A stretch of DNA of 64,000 nucleotides, from assembly GCF_012290005.1 (NCBI RefSeq), contig NZ_JAAXMS010000009.1, positions 186,001-250,000 of the forward strand, given 5' to 3'. This document shows positions 55,210 to 64,000 of this stretch, in pieces (the first letter of the stretch is position 1; each line of letters begins with the position of its first letter). The notes under the pieces were generated by a model. It was not told the DNA's origin. It made no database searches and saw only the letters and a list, made by a program, of their open reading frames with translations. Both the position numbers and the translations under genes were made by a program. The stretch comes from Crateriforma spongiae. Its GTDB lineage: Bacteria; Planctomycetota; Planctomycetia; Pirellulales; Pirellulaceae.

Positions 55210-56562
55210 ATGAATACGTCTCGTCGCCGCTTCCTGCAAACCACCGCTGCGGGTTCCGCCGTCGCAATGTCCGGTCCTTTGCGTGCCGCCGACGACAACG
55301 GCAAACTTCGCTTGGCGGCGATCGGGGTCGGTGGCAGTCGCGGTCGATACAACCGGGGACGATCCATCGCGTTGTCTGCCGCGGGATTCGCCAACATGAT
55401 TGCCGTTTGTGACGTCGACGACTTGCATGCCAAGGAGTTCAACGAAGAACACTTTGGCGGCAAGCTGAACACCTATCGCGACTATCGCGAATTGCTGGAA
55501 CAAGAAAAGCCGGACGTCGTCACCATCGGTACCCCGGATCACTGGCACGTTCCGATCGCCATTGCTGCCCTGCGCAGCGGCGCGCACGTCTATTGCGAAA
55601 AACCGTTGACGTTGACCATCGACGAAGGCAAACAGATTCGGAAGGTTGTGGAAGAAACCGGCAAGGTGTTCCAAGTCGGCACACAACAACGCAGTGCCAA
55701 AGACTTGTTCTTGACCGCGATCGCCATGGTCCAAACCGGACGCTTGGGCGACAACGTCAACGCCTATGTCGCGATCGGTGGTGCCCCCGAAGGCGGACCG
55801 TTTGACGTCACCGACGCCCCGAAAGACATCGATTGGAATCTTTGGCTGGGCCCGGCGCCCGACAAGGGCTATTGCGAAGAACGTCGTCGCTTCTTCCGTT
55901 GGTACTTTGAATACTCCGGCGGCAAGATGACCGACTGGGGTGCCCACCACATCGACATTGCCCAGTGGGCATTGGCCCCCGGCGAAACTGGACCGGTCAA
56001 AGTCAGCGGTAAAGGACAGTTCCCCAAAATTGTTCCGGACGATTACAACTGGGAATCGTTCCTGAACGGCGAAGCGTCGTTGCCCAACGGTTACAACACC
56101 GCGATGAAGTTCAATATCGAATTGACCTATGAAAATGGTTCGGTGTTGAGCGTCAATGATCACTACACGCGGGAAAACGACAACGTCAACTTCCCCAACG
56201 GCATCCTGTTCGAAGGCGAAAAGGGTCGCATCTTTGTCAATCGTGGGAAACTGGAAGGTCGCCCCGTGGACGCGTTGACCGACGCCGACCGTGCCGAACT
56301 GGATGAGAAGATCACCGAGCTTTGCAAAGGCAAGAAGCCCGGTGGTCACATGGGCAACTTCTTTGAATGCATCAGCGACGGCGGACTGCCGATCTCCGAT
56401 GTCTGGACGCACCATCGCACGATGACGTCATGCCACCTGTGCAACATCGCCCTGATGCTGGGCCGTGACCTGACTTGGGATCCCAAGGCGGAACGTTTCG
56501 TCGGCGATGAACAGGCCAACGCTTTGTTGAGCCGTAAGTCGCGTGAAGTCGCCCGCACCTAA
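55210..56562 (+). CDS. Gfo/Idh/MocA family oxidoreductase with Tat signal
   Basis: 450 aa. Tat motif SRRRFLQTTAAGSAVAMSG at the N-terminus. NAD-binding Rossmann start RLAAIGVGGSRGRY, then TIGTPDHWHVPIAIAAL and the family EKPLTLTIDEGKQ. C-terminal domain: TDWGAHHIDIAQWAL with substrate-contact His pair. This secreted subfamily is greatly expanded in planctomycetes and acts on sugars or their derivatives; the substrate is not deducible. AAGG lies upstream of the ATG. Confidence 0.92.
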   Translation: MNTSRRRFLQTTAAGSAVAMSGPLRAADDNGKLRLAAIGVGGSRGRYNRGRSIALSAAGFANMIAVCDVDDLHAKEFNEEHFGGKLNTYRDYRELLEQEKPDVVTIGTPDHWHVPIAIAALRSGAHVYCEKPLTLTIDEGKQIRKVVEETGKVFQVGTQQRSAKDLFLTAIAMVQTGRLGDNVNAYVAIGGAPEGGPFDVTDAPKDIDWNLWLGPAPDKGYCEERRRFFRWYFEYSGGKMTDWGAHHIDIAQWALAPGETGPVKVSGKGQFPKIVPDDYNWESFLNGEASLPNGYNTAMKFNIELTYENGSVLSVNDHYTRENDNVNFPNGILFEGEKGRIFVNRGKLEGRPVDALTDADRAELDEKITELCKGKKPGGHMGNFFECISDGGLPISDVWTHHRTMTSCHLCNIALMLGRDLTWDPKAERFVGDEQANALLSRKSREVART

Positions 56563-56631
56563 CGCGGCTCGCCCCGGGAATCGGGCGATCCCCCCGCACT
56601 GCCGCCTTGCCGATCGCGTTATGATCACAGC

Positions 56632-59600
56632 ATGAACGGTCCGATCGCCCAGCCCCAGCTTTCTAAACCGCATCGGCCACGCACGACATCGTCCTGCGTG
56701 GCCGTGCTGTGTTTCGTGTCCCTGTGTTCGTTTTTTCTGTCCGCAAACGTCGGCTGTAACCGTACCGACGAATCGGAATCGACCACCAGCCAACGACGCC
56801 CGGAGAGCTTTCGAACGAAGTTTTCCGCATTGAAACGGGCAAAGAATTGGGCTGCCGCCGACGAACTGGTGCTGTCCGAACTGATCCGCCGCCCCGACGA
56901 TCCGGATCTGTTGTTGGCCGCCGCCCAAGTGTCGCTGGAACGTCGTGATTGGGATGCCGCGATCGAACGCTTCAACGACTATGCGATCGCATCGGAAAAC
57001 CAGTCACGCACCATCGCCGATCCGGTATTACTGCAGTGGTCCCAAGCGTTCTGCAACAGCGGACGCCTGGTCGACGGCATCCAAGTCTTGGCCGGTCACG
57101 CGGGGAAAACTTCCCACTCGGCGGATCTGCACCGACGGCTGGCCGAACTTTATTCCATCGTCGGTGATCTCCACGCCAGTCAAGCTCAGCTGCATCAATT
57201 GGTTCGCCAGCGTCAGATTCGTGGCGATGAATTGTATTTTCTGGCATCGTTGAAACAGCGTTACAAGGAAGACCCCAATCTGCTTCGATTGGCCGATACT
57301 CTGCAGCCGAATGATCTGCGTCCACAGCTAAGTCGGGCGGTCGGGTTATGGATGAGCAAAAAGCCCGACGCGGCCTTGGAGGTCACCGATCCGATCGTCC
57401 AAGAACATGACGACTATGTACCGGCGATCGGCTTTCATGCGTTCTTGTTGGCGGAATCGGGACGGCTGGCTGATCTGGCTGCATTCGTCACGGATCACCC
57501 GCCGACGCAAATCAATCACCCAGATCTTTGGTACGGGGCGGGCCTTGCCGCGCTGGCCGGTGGGCAATCCGACTGGGCCGCGAAGTGTTTTGCCGAATCA
57601 TTGTTAGCCGCCGAACATCACTCCCATCTGCCGGCGACGCAGCTGGCCATTAGTCTCAGCCGCGCTGGTCACGAGAGCTTGTCACAACAAGTCGCCGACC
57701 GTGCCAAGATGCTGCAAGAATTGTACAACCGTTGTTTGGCATATTTCGAAGAAGGCTTGCCATCACAAGCCAACAGCATTCGGATTGCCGAGATCCTGTG
57801 GCAATTGGGACGTCATGACGAAGCAGTCGGCTGGTCCAAGATCGCCGGGAATCTACAGCACGATCCGGCCGACGATTTGACCAAACGACAGGCTGCGATC
57901 GACAAGTCACCGCCTCGCCAGCGATGGGCATCCGCCTTGTCGGACTTTGCCGAATCCGTTTCTCCACCGGACGAAATCACATCCCTGGCCACATCGATGA
58001 CAAAGCCGAGTTCGGATTCGGGCGATGACTTTGGCGAAATCCTGCTCGTCGACGAAACGCAATCCCGCGGTTTGGAATTTCAGTTCGACACGGGCGAACC
58101 GACCGGTCAACTGGCGGTGTGGCTGCACCAGATCAACGGCGGTGGGATCGCCGCAGCCGACTTTGACCGTGACGGTTGGGACGATATTTACTTGTCCCAG
58201 GCCGGCAGCGACCCGCTGAAATCCAGCCCCATTACAGACCAGCTGTTCTTGAACCGGGACGGCAATTTTCAACGCGCGTCCCTAGCAACCAAACTGGACG
58301 ACTATGGCCAGGGGGTTGCCGCTGGCGACATCAACGCTGACGGATTCCCCGATCTGTTTGTCGGAAACATTGGTCCCAACCGCGTCTTGATCAATAACGG
58401 CGATGGACAGTTCACCGACGTGACCATTGCGTCGGGAATTCGTGGCAGCCACTGGACGTCCAGTGTTGCCATTGCCGACATCAACGGTGATGCGATCGCT
58501 GATCTGATTGAAATCAATTACTGCGTCTTGGACGACGTGCTGAACCGTCCCTGCCACAGCTACACCGGTGTCTTGGGTGCATGCCCGCCGGTCGATTTTG
58601 ACGGGGATCCCGACAAGGTTTGGCTTGGCAACGGCGACGGCACCTTCCGCCTGGATGAATCCTGGTCATCGATTGACCAGGCGGGACGCGGACTGGGTTT
58701 GGTGGTCGCCGATCTGGATGCCACCAATCCTGGCTTGGAAGTGTTCGTATCCAACGACATGTCGGCGAACCACTTTTGGCGGCGGCAAAACAACGGCGTT
58801 TGGTCGGAAGAAGCCGTGGTGCGTGGGCTGGGCTATGGTGTCGGCGGTCGCGCCCAAGCCTGCATGGGCATTGCCGTGGCCGACCCCGACGGCGATGCCG
58901 ACTTGGATCTGGTGGTGACCAATTTCAGTGAAGAAAGCAACAACTTTTTCGTCCAGCAGTCACCGGGGTTGTTCGGCGATCAAACCCAAGCCAGCGGCTT
59001 AAGCGGACCCTCCACACCGGTGTTGGGATTCGGTGTGGTGATGTCGGACTTCGACGCCGACAACCGGATGGATTTGTTCGTCACCAACGGACACGTCAAC
59101 CAGCCGATCGATCCCAACGACACGATGGCCCAGTATTCCCAGCTCTTTCGCTATGACCAATCGCGATGGATCTTGGATCACCAGACATCCGCCATTAGCG
59201 AATCGGCGGCCGACGACGCACAGATCGAACACGGTGAATCACCCAACGGGTACTTTGCCGCCAAGCACGTGGGTCGCACCATCGCGACCGCGGACTTCGA
59301 TCGCGACGGCAGGTTGGACATGATGGTGGGGCATTTGGGTGAACCCACACGTCTGTTGATGAACCGCAGCCCCCAGCGTGGACGCGTCGTTTCAGTATCA
59401 CTGGTGGGCACGCGTTCGCATCGCGATGCAGCGGGTGCGCGCATCGAAGTCAAAACCGATCAACGGACCGTGACGGGACATCGCATCGCCGGGTACGGTT
59501 ACTACTGCACCAACACCGCGAACGTTGGGATGATCATCGGCAATGACGAAACGATTCAAGAAATCGCGGTCACTTGGCCTTCGGGCATCCAGGACTCGTT

Positions 59601-59676
59601 CGTCCCCGAACGAAAACCTTCCACGTTCACGGTGATCGAAGGACAGGGCAGTGTTGCCCGAATCGGTCCGCGCTAG
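56632..59676 (+). CDS. CRTAC1-type lipoprotein: TPR region, FG-GAP propeller, ASPIC/UnbV
   Basis: 1014 aa. Lipoprotein signal with Cys42 in LSANVGC. Residues 60-460 are helical TPR-like repeats (ELVLSELIRRPDDPDLLLAA, DRAKMLQELYNRCLAYFEEG). Residues 480-900 form the FG-GAP/VCBS propeller with Ca-type loops, e.g. AADFDRDGWDDIYLSQAG and AAGDINADGFPDLFVGNIG. ASPIC/UnbV domain (about 925-1005): AGARIEVKTDQRTVTGH, GYGYYCTNTANV and ITVTWPSG-like IAVTWPSG. Surface/periplasmic, cation-binding. Convergent with the multihaem cytochrome gene and of the same type as the gene at the right edge. Confidence 0.9.
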   Translation: MNGPIAQPQLSKPHRPRTTSSCVAVLCFVSLCSFFLSANVGCNRTDESESTTSQRRPESFRTKFSALKRAKNWAAADELVLSELIRRPDDPDLLLAAAQVSLERRDWDAAIERFNDYAIASENQSRTIADPVLLQWSQAFCNSGRLVDGIQVLAGHAGKTSHSADLHRRLAELYSIVGDLHASQAQLHQLVRQRQIRGDELYFLASLKQRYKEDPNLLRLADTLQPNDLRPQLSRAVGLWMSKKPDAALEVTDPIVQEHDDYVPAIGFHAFLLAESGRLADLAAFVTDHPPTQINHPDLWYGAGLAALAGGQSDWAAKCFAESLLAAEHHSHLPATQLAISLSRAGHESLSQQVADRAKMLQELYNRCLAYFEEGLPSQANSIRIAEILWQLGRHDEAVGWSKIAGNLQHDPADDLTKRQAAIDKSPPRQRWASALSDFAESVSPPDEITSLATSMTKPSSDSGDDFGEILLVDETQSRGLEFQFDTGEPTGQLAVWLHQINGGGIAAADFDRDGWDDIYLSQAGSDPLKSSPITDQLFLNRDGNFQRASLATKLDDYGQGVAAGDINADGFPDLFVGNIGPNRVLINNGDGQFTDVTIASGIRGSHWTSSVAIADINGDAIADLIEINYCVLDDVLNRPCHSYTGVLGACPPVDFDGDPDKVWLGNGDGTFRLDESWSSIDQAGRGLGLVVADLDATNPGLEVFVSNDMSANHFWRRQNNGVWSEEAVVRGLGYGVGGRAQACMGIAVADPDGDADLDLVVTNFSEESNNFFVQQSPGLFGDQTQASGLSGPSTPVLGFGVVMSDFDADNRMDLFVTNGHVNQPIDPNDTMAQYSQLFRYDQSRWILDHQTSAISESAADDAQIEHGESPNGYFAAKHVGRTIATADFDRDGRLDMMVGHLGEPTRLLMNRSPQRGRVVSVSLVGTRSHRDAAGARIEVKTDQRTVTGHRIAGYGYYCTNTANVGMIIGNDETIQEIAVTWPSGIQDSFVPERKPSTFTVIEGQGSVARIGPR

Positions 59677-59746
59677 TCCCCGGCTCTCGGTAATAGCGGT
59701 GCTTATTGAACGCTGGCTGGGTTAGGCGCATTGAACGCCGGCGGTG

Positions 59747-61714
59747 TTAGTGCGACGTCGTCTGAATTCGCCCCAGTGTTTCCGCAGCGTTCAGGTGTGC
59801 CTCTGCCTTTTCCGGATCATTGTCCTGGAAGTAAAACGCCAACAACTCGTGGGCCGCGATGAAGTCCGGGGAAAGCCGCAGCGCCGTCTCGGCTGCCTGG
59901 ATACTGCCGTCGTCGTCACCGGCGTTTCGAAGACAGAGTGCCAAAATGTAGTAGTCGTTGCTGCGTTGACGCAACTTGACCAATCGCTCAAACGCATCCA
60001 ATGCGGTCGCGTTGTCTCCCGCCTTGAATGCTTCGGTGCCCAAGATTTCCAACGCAATGGATCGTAAAGCATCATTGTCGGGTTCATCAATCAATGTCCG
60101 CGCCATCTGCTGAGCCACCGGTGATTGTTCCATTTGGTCGGCCAGCAACATCAGTGCGTTTCGCATTCGACGATCGGCTTTGCCTTCACCAACGGCTTGC
60201 ATCAAGGTCGTGGACGCGTCGACCAAAACGTCCTGAGCTGGTTGGAACGCCGGATCATTCACGGACAATTCAATCGTCGCGATCGCCCGGCGACGATCGA
60301 TCTCTGCTTTTGAAAGCGTATCCTGGTTCAAGATCGCATTCAGTCCGCCCTCCGGTCCAGACTGCTTGTTCTGACGCGGTCGCCCCTGATCGTCGAAGAC
60401 CCCGATGGTGTGATGATGCAACGCTGCGTGCACGTCGCGTGTCGGCAAGCTGGGCATGTGACATTCCGAACAATCGTTCCGGTTCCTGTCCTGACGCACC
60501 GCCAAGTCGACACCACAAGATTCGTTGCTGTGACATTGAAAGCAAGCTTCGCGATACAAAGCCACACGTTCGGTCGGTGATTCACGATGATGTGGGTCAT
60601 GGCAGGTCACACAGGTCATGGTTTCCGATTCGATATAGCAACGGCTGTCGTGCAATTGTTCGACATGGTTGACGATGCGGTGACTGCCGTCCCCGGCAAT
60701 GGCGAAATCAGTGCGGTTGGCAACCAGTGTTTCACCCGGTCGATAATCCCACACGTCTTGACCGGTCGCGTTCACGTACATGGCGGCTTGCAGGTGGCAT
60801 TGCTGGCACACTGCTTCGGCCGCATCACGGCTTAGGTTCGCGGGGTTAACGATGGTGTCTTCGACGTCCGTATCCCGGCCTTCGTCCAGTGCCGTCATCA
60901 CTTCGGCATGCGACTGACCTCCCCCGTGGCAACGTTCGCAACTGATCCGCATTTCGCTGACACGAAAACGCAATTCGTTCTGCGGATCTGGTTGTGCTTG
61001 TCCCACGTGACAGAACACGCATTCCTTGACGATCAACCTTTCAAACGCTTGATGGGCGTTTCCCTCATATCCGGGTGACATGGCCCAGCCGACACCCTCG
61101 GCGTACCAAGTCAACGGCGATTGCATCATCCACCCGTCGACTTCATAGGCCGGCGTGATCCCATGAATCCCAGAACCAAAAGCAAAATCCATGCGACGCC
61201 GTGTCTGACTGATCGGTTCCCCCTCGGGGTCCAACAGTGTTTCCACATGCCACTGTGCATCGCCATCGTTTTCCACCGAATAGGTTCTCGATGTTGGCTG
61301 ATGAACCACGCTCGCTTCGGGCAACTTGGCCAGACGGTCCGCCATCGTGAAGCTTTGGAAGTGCGCCGTCTTCACAAAGCTGTCGTACTTGTCCTGATGA
61401 CACCCACGACAATTTTCAATACCGATATGTCCCGGTGGTTTGTCCTGCAGCTTGACCAATGTCGGTGCCGATCCACTGTCGACTGGCGGAACCGAAAGCG
61501 TCGCCTGCCAGTGCATGACTTGCCGGTCCGACACACCGAACAAGCCGAACCACCAGCCCAGTGTGGCAAACAACGCCAGCAAGCCCACCCCGACAACAAT
61601 CCATGGCCGCCGTGACCGCGTTTCACCCTGCTGGCGGTTGACGCTTGTGGTTCGGTCGACGCCGTCAGTTCCGGCAGATTTGCGATGCGGGCGTTTCGAT
61701 CGACGCTGTGACAT
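59747..61714 (-). CDS. Heptahaem cytochrome c fused to TPR repeats
   Basis: 655 aa. N-terminal anchor PWIVVGVGLLALFATLGWWF (37-56) without cleavage site. Seven CxxCH haem motifs: CRGCH (Cys102), CVFCH, CERCH, CQQCH, CVTCH, CFQCH and CSECH, all between about 100 and 430, with conserved His-rich segments nearby such as CHDPHHRE (distal ligands probable). From about 480 to the end the chain is helical TPR: TLIDEPDNDALRSIALEIL, LDAFERLVKLRQRSNDYYILALCLRNAG. Resembles the cytochrome c554-like/TPR proteins found in planctomycetes. Periplasmic, electron transfer; partner unknown. Lies 48 bases beyond the CRTAC1 lipoprotein upstream of it on the minus strand. Confidence 0.92.
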   Translation of the reverse strand: MSQRRSKRPHRKSAGTDGVDRTTSVNRQQGETRSRRPWIVVGVGLLALFATLGWWFGLFGVSDRQVMHWQATLSVPPVDSGSAPTLVKLQDKPPGHIGIENCRGCHQDKYDSFVKTAHFQSFTMADRLAKLPEASVVHQPTSRTYSVENDGDAQWHVETLLDPEGEPISQTRRRMDFAFGSGIHGITPAYEVDGWMMQSPLTWYAEGVGWAMSPGYEGNAHQAFERLIVKECVFCHVGQAQPDPQNELRFRVSEMRISCERCHGGGQSHAEVMTALDEGRDTDVEDTIVNPANLSRDAAEAVCQQCHLQAAMYVNATGQDVWDYRPGETLVANRTDFAIAGDGSHRIVNHVEQLHDSRCYIESETMTCVTCHDPHHRESPTERVALYREACFQCHSNESCGVDLAVRQDRNRNDCSECHMPSLPTRDVHAALHHHTIGVFDDQGRPRQNKQSGPEGGLNAILNQDTLSKAEIDRRRAIATIELSVNDPAFQPAQDVLVDASTTLMQAVGEGKADRRMRNALMLLADQMEQSPVAQQMARTLIDEPDNDALRSIALEILGTEAFKAGDNATALDAFERLVKLRQRSNDYYILALCLRNAGDDDGSIQAAETALRLSPDFIAAHELLAFYFQDNDPEKAEAHLNAAETLGRIQTTSH

Positions 61715-61762
61715 TCCGGTGCGATTGGATGAACGTGTGACGCGGGTGGATCGGGGATTCGT

Positions 61763-63970
61763 TCAATGATGGTGGTGGTGATGATGACCGTCGTGGGACG
61801 AAACAAACGGATGGTGCGGATAGGGCAGCGTTTCGAAGTCGGTGGCGTCTTCGGTCACGCGGATGAACTGGTCCACCGGAATGTTCGACCAAGACTGTGT
61901 CCGGCCACTGGTGGGCCAGTGAACCTCCAGGGTCGCAATTTCTGTGGCCTTCCCCACACCGATATGTTGCCGAAGCGGATTGCAACCGAAACTACCACCG
62001 CTGCTGACCCAACGATACACACGACGTTCAGTCCCATTTTCGCTAAACGTCAACGATATCCGGGCACCGATCGCACAACGATTGGATTCCGTCCCGACCA
62101 ACTGAACCGCAAGCCAATGGTTGCCAAAACCCGGGTTTTCAAACAGTGCGTTTCGAAATGGGTCTCCTTTGAACCAGCCACCCAGCTCGTGAAAGACGTC
62201 TTGGTCGCCATCCTGGTCGATGTCGGCAAAAACGACGCCGTGTCCCTTTTGCAAATGCCCAAATCCGCCCGCCGCTGAAACGTCAACGAAGCGATCACCA
62301 TGCTGATTCAGATACATCAAGTTGGGTGAAAGGGCTTCGAATTCGGGATAACCGGTTCCCAAATAGAAATCCAAAAAGCCGTCGTTGTTCAGATCGCCAA
62401 AATTGCATCCCATCGGCTGGGTCACAACGGACAGCCCGACATCTTGGCTGACTTCTTGGAATGTGCCATCGCCCGCATTGCGGTACAGATGGTCGTGTTC
62501 CGATTGGTGGTCTTTGCCCAGATAACTGGCGGCAGTCAGACTGATGTCCTGCCAATAACTGGTCGCAAACAGGTCCAGCGCACCATCGTTGTTGTAATCC
62601 CAGAACCAGACCGGAAATCCCTTTTGCGGCCCGGTCACACCGGCCGCCAATGCGACATCCACGAATGTCCCATCGCCCTGGTTTTGGAACAGTCGATTGG
62701 CTTGCTTTAGATTGGAAACATAGATATCGGGCAGATCATCGCCATCGAAATCGCCCCAGGTCACGGCTTTGCTATAGCCGTCGTCGTCGACCCCTGCGGC
62801 GGATGCTACATCGATGAACGTACCATCGTTCTGGTTTTGAAACAGTTGATTGGGATGCTGTTCATTCCCGATGTACAAATCCAAATCACCATCGCCGTCA
62901 TAGTCGGACCAGGATGCGGTTTGCGTTGGAAAAGCATTTTCGGCTAAGCCGGAGGGAAACGTCACATCGACAAAACGTCCGCGTCCATCGTTCTGCAACA
63001 ACGAATTTGGATGATTGCCCACATCCATCAGCCAACCGCCACGCAAAACCAAAATATCCAGGTCGCCGTCGTTGTCGTAATCGGCGTGCATCAAATTCAG
63101 ACCACCCAAGATGCCGATCAGATTTGCCGCTTCGGTTTCATCCACAAATCCACCGGCCCCGTTATTACGGAAATAGCGAATTTGCCCAACCGGATCCCAA
63201 TCCGAAACGACAATGTCCAGCAATTGATCGCCGTTGAAATCGTCAACGATCGCACCGCCGGCCAACGTTGTGATGTCCAAACCCAAATCACCGGCACGAT
63301 CAAAGAACCGCGGAAATTCAACGTCGGCACCATCGGGGATTGGGATCCGCCATTGAGGCTCAACGCCTTCGGGATATTCTCCCAGTGTCATGACCGCGAG
63401 ATTCAACAACCAGCGTGTTGTCATATCGTCCGGCTGTTTGCGCAACACTTGCCGAAACAACTCGGCGGCCCTGGTCGATCCCGTCGTGATCGTATGAACG
63501 CCGCTATCACGAATCGGTGCCAAACAACTATCGATCGTATGATTGGCCAGACAGTTTTCGTTTTCTCCCAATCGCAGATACGCCATTCCCAACTTGAATC
63601 GAATCGAAGTATCCACGGCGTCGGGAATTTTGCCGCCGGCCGATTGAGCCAACTTCAATGCTTCATCCAAGGTGACGATGGATCGTTTCGTTTCACCCAA
63701 ACGCAAGTAGATCTCGCCGGCTAAAGCCAAGGGTTCGATTCTCGCCAGACTATCCGGCGGCAACTGCTCGGCCTGCTGCAACAGTTCGTTCAAACGATCC
63801 TGTTCACGGTGGGAGTGGGCCGGCCCCACCGCTTCTTTGATCTGCTGCAACAATTGCAGCATCGCTTGGTGTCCGACCGGATCTGCCTGCGATGCGGTTT
63901 GTTCGTCCGGTGATCCGCCGCATCCGGCAATCAGCATCGCCAACCCCAACAGACCGGCGCGAACCGCCAA
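61763..63970 (-). CDS. CRTAC1-type lipoprotein with C-terminal His-rich tail (start possibly outside window)
   Basis: 735 aa from TTG at 63970; the frame stays open to the right edge, so the true start may lie beyond base 64000. Lipoprotein signal with Cys17 in LIAGCGG. TPR-like helices 30-210 (AGEIYLRLGETKRSIVTL), then FG-GAP/VCBS repeats 225-560 with Ca-loops such as ADYDNDGDLDILVL, SDYDGDGDLDLYIG and GDFDGDDLPDIYVSN. ASPIC/UnbV about 640-715 (IGARISLTFSENG). The C-terminus ends in a natural seven-histidine tail (DGHHHHHHH), likely metal-binding. Followed by the cytochrome gene after 48 bases, same strand. Confidence 0.9.
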   Translation of the reverse strand: MAVRAGLLGLAMLIAGCGGSPDEQTASQADPVGHQAMLQLLQQIKEAVGPAHSHREQDRLNELLQQAEQLPPDSLARIEPLALAGEIYLRLGETKRSIVTLDEALKLAQSAGGKIPDAVDTSIRFKLGMAYLRLGENENCLANHTIDSCLAPIRDSGVHTITTGSTRAAELFRQVLRKQPDDMTTRWLLNLAVMTLGEYPEGVEPQWRIPIPDGADVEFPRFFDRAGDLGLDITTLAGGAIVDDFNGDQLLDIVVSDWDPVGQIRYFRNNGAGGFVDETEAANLIGILGGLNLMHADYDNDGDLDILVLRGGWLMDVGNHPNSLLQNDGRGRFVDVTFPSGLAENAFPTQTASWSDYDGDGDLDLYIGNEQHPNQLFQNQNDGTFIDVASAAGVDDDGYSKAVTWGDFDGDDLPDIYVSNLKQANRLFQNQGDGTFVDVALAAGVTGPQKGFPVWFWDYNNDGALDLFATSYWQDISLTAASYLGKDHQSEHDHLYRNAGDGTFQEVSQDVGLSVVTQPMGCNFGDLNNDGFLDFYLGTGYPEFEALSPNLMYLNQHGDRFVDVSAAGGFGHLQKGHGVVFADIDQDGDQDVFHELGGWFKGDPFRNALFENPGFGNHWLAVQLVGTESNRCAIGARISLTFSENGTERRVYRWVSSGGSFGCNPLRQHIGVGKATEIATLEVHWPTSGRTQSWSNIPVDQFIRVTEDATDFETLPYPHHPFVSSHDGHHHHHHH

Positions 63971-64000
63971 AGCAACCGTGTGGGCTGCACAAACTGCCGC

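Noticed and set aside
61763-61800. His-tail as vector contamination
   Set aside because: It is directly at the natural end of a full CRTAC1 lipoprotein, followed by normal genomic sequence, with no vector features around it.

Overview
The window reads as chromosomal DNA of a planctomycete, most likely Pirellulaceae (Rhodopirellula-like). Direct signs are a LEPR-XLL N-terminal motif on a very large secreted protein, many secreted PQQ-type beta-propellers, ThuA/DUF1080 and Gfo/Idh/MocA proteins, two CRTAC1 (FG-GAP plus ASPIC/UnbV) lipoproteins, a fused multihaem cytochrome, a cysteine-repeat secreted protein, and genes that often lack a clear Shine-Dalgarno. Genes are tightly packed on both strands. 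I see no tRNA, rRNA, CRISPR array, insertion sequence or prophage gene. Both edges cut genes: the left edge holds the 3' end of an unidentified gene, and the right edge may cut the start of a CRTAC1 lipoprotein.

Layout. 0.6-4.3 kb: mosaic LEPR-XLL surface protein (DUF4347, two CBM-like repeats, Calx-beta, lectin fold, sorbosone dehydrogenase-type propeller). 4.3-13.4 kb: surface-glycan island with a sulfotransferase, three glycosyltransferases (GT2, GT8, GT2), an RmlC-type epimerase, an SDR, and rfbF-rfbG-rfbH, which make the CDP-3,6-dideoxyhexose precursor. 13.5-14.6 kb: cysteine-repeat secreted protein with a strong terminator. 15.2-20.1 kb: cupin and two large PQQ-like propeller proteins. 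20.4-21.8 kb: degenerate receiver protein, panD, YdcZ-type membrane protein. 22.0-24.9 kb: small fatty-acid-type cluster (FabZ-like, long ACP, His-lacking hotdog protein, FabF). 25-31.5 kb: zinc-finger-like small protein, hypothetical, beta-CASP metallo-hydrolase, FAD oxidoreductase, two tandem paralogous membrane proteins. 31.4-34.0 kb: polysaccharide-export (Wza-like) protein with an upstream secreted helical protein. 34.3-44 kb: ThuA-DUF1080, hemB, DUF4349 lipoprotein, propeller, methyltransferase, CbbX-type AAA+ ATPase coupled to a POT transporter, small Tyr/Pro-rich secreted protein. 44.6-50.6 kb: GGDEF cyclase behind glgC, HtrA protease, BNR-repeat protein. 50.7-56.6 kb: mutL, kelch protein, VanZ fusion, Gfo/Idh/MocA oxidoreductase. 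56.6-64 kb: CRTAC1 lipoprotein, seven-haem cytochrome-TPR, second CRTAC1 lipoprotein.

The genes that plainly work together are the sugar island (nucleotide-sugar synthesis, transfer and sulfation), the four-gene acyl cluster, glgC with the GGDEF protein, the export pair, and the cytochrome with its CRTAC1 neighbours. The most unusual items are the cysteine-repeat protein, the acyl cluster with one apparently inactive hotdog protein and an ACP carrying an insertion, the dideoxyhexose pathway next to a sulfotransferase, and the CRTAC1/cytochrome block. Family assignments come from motifs read by eye; no database search was possible.
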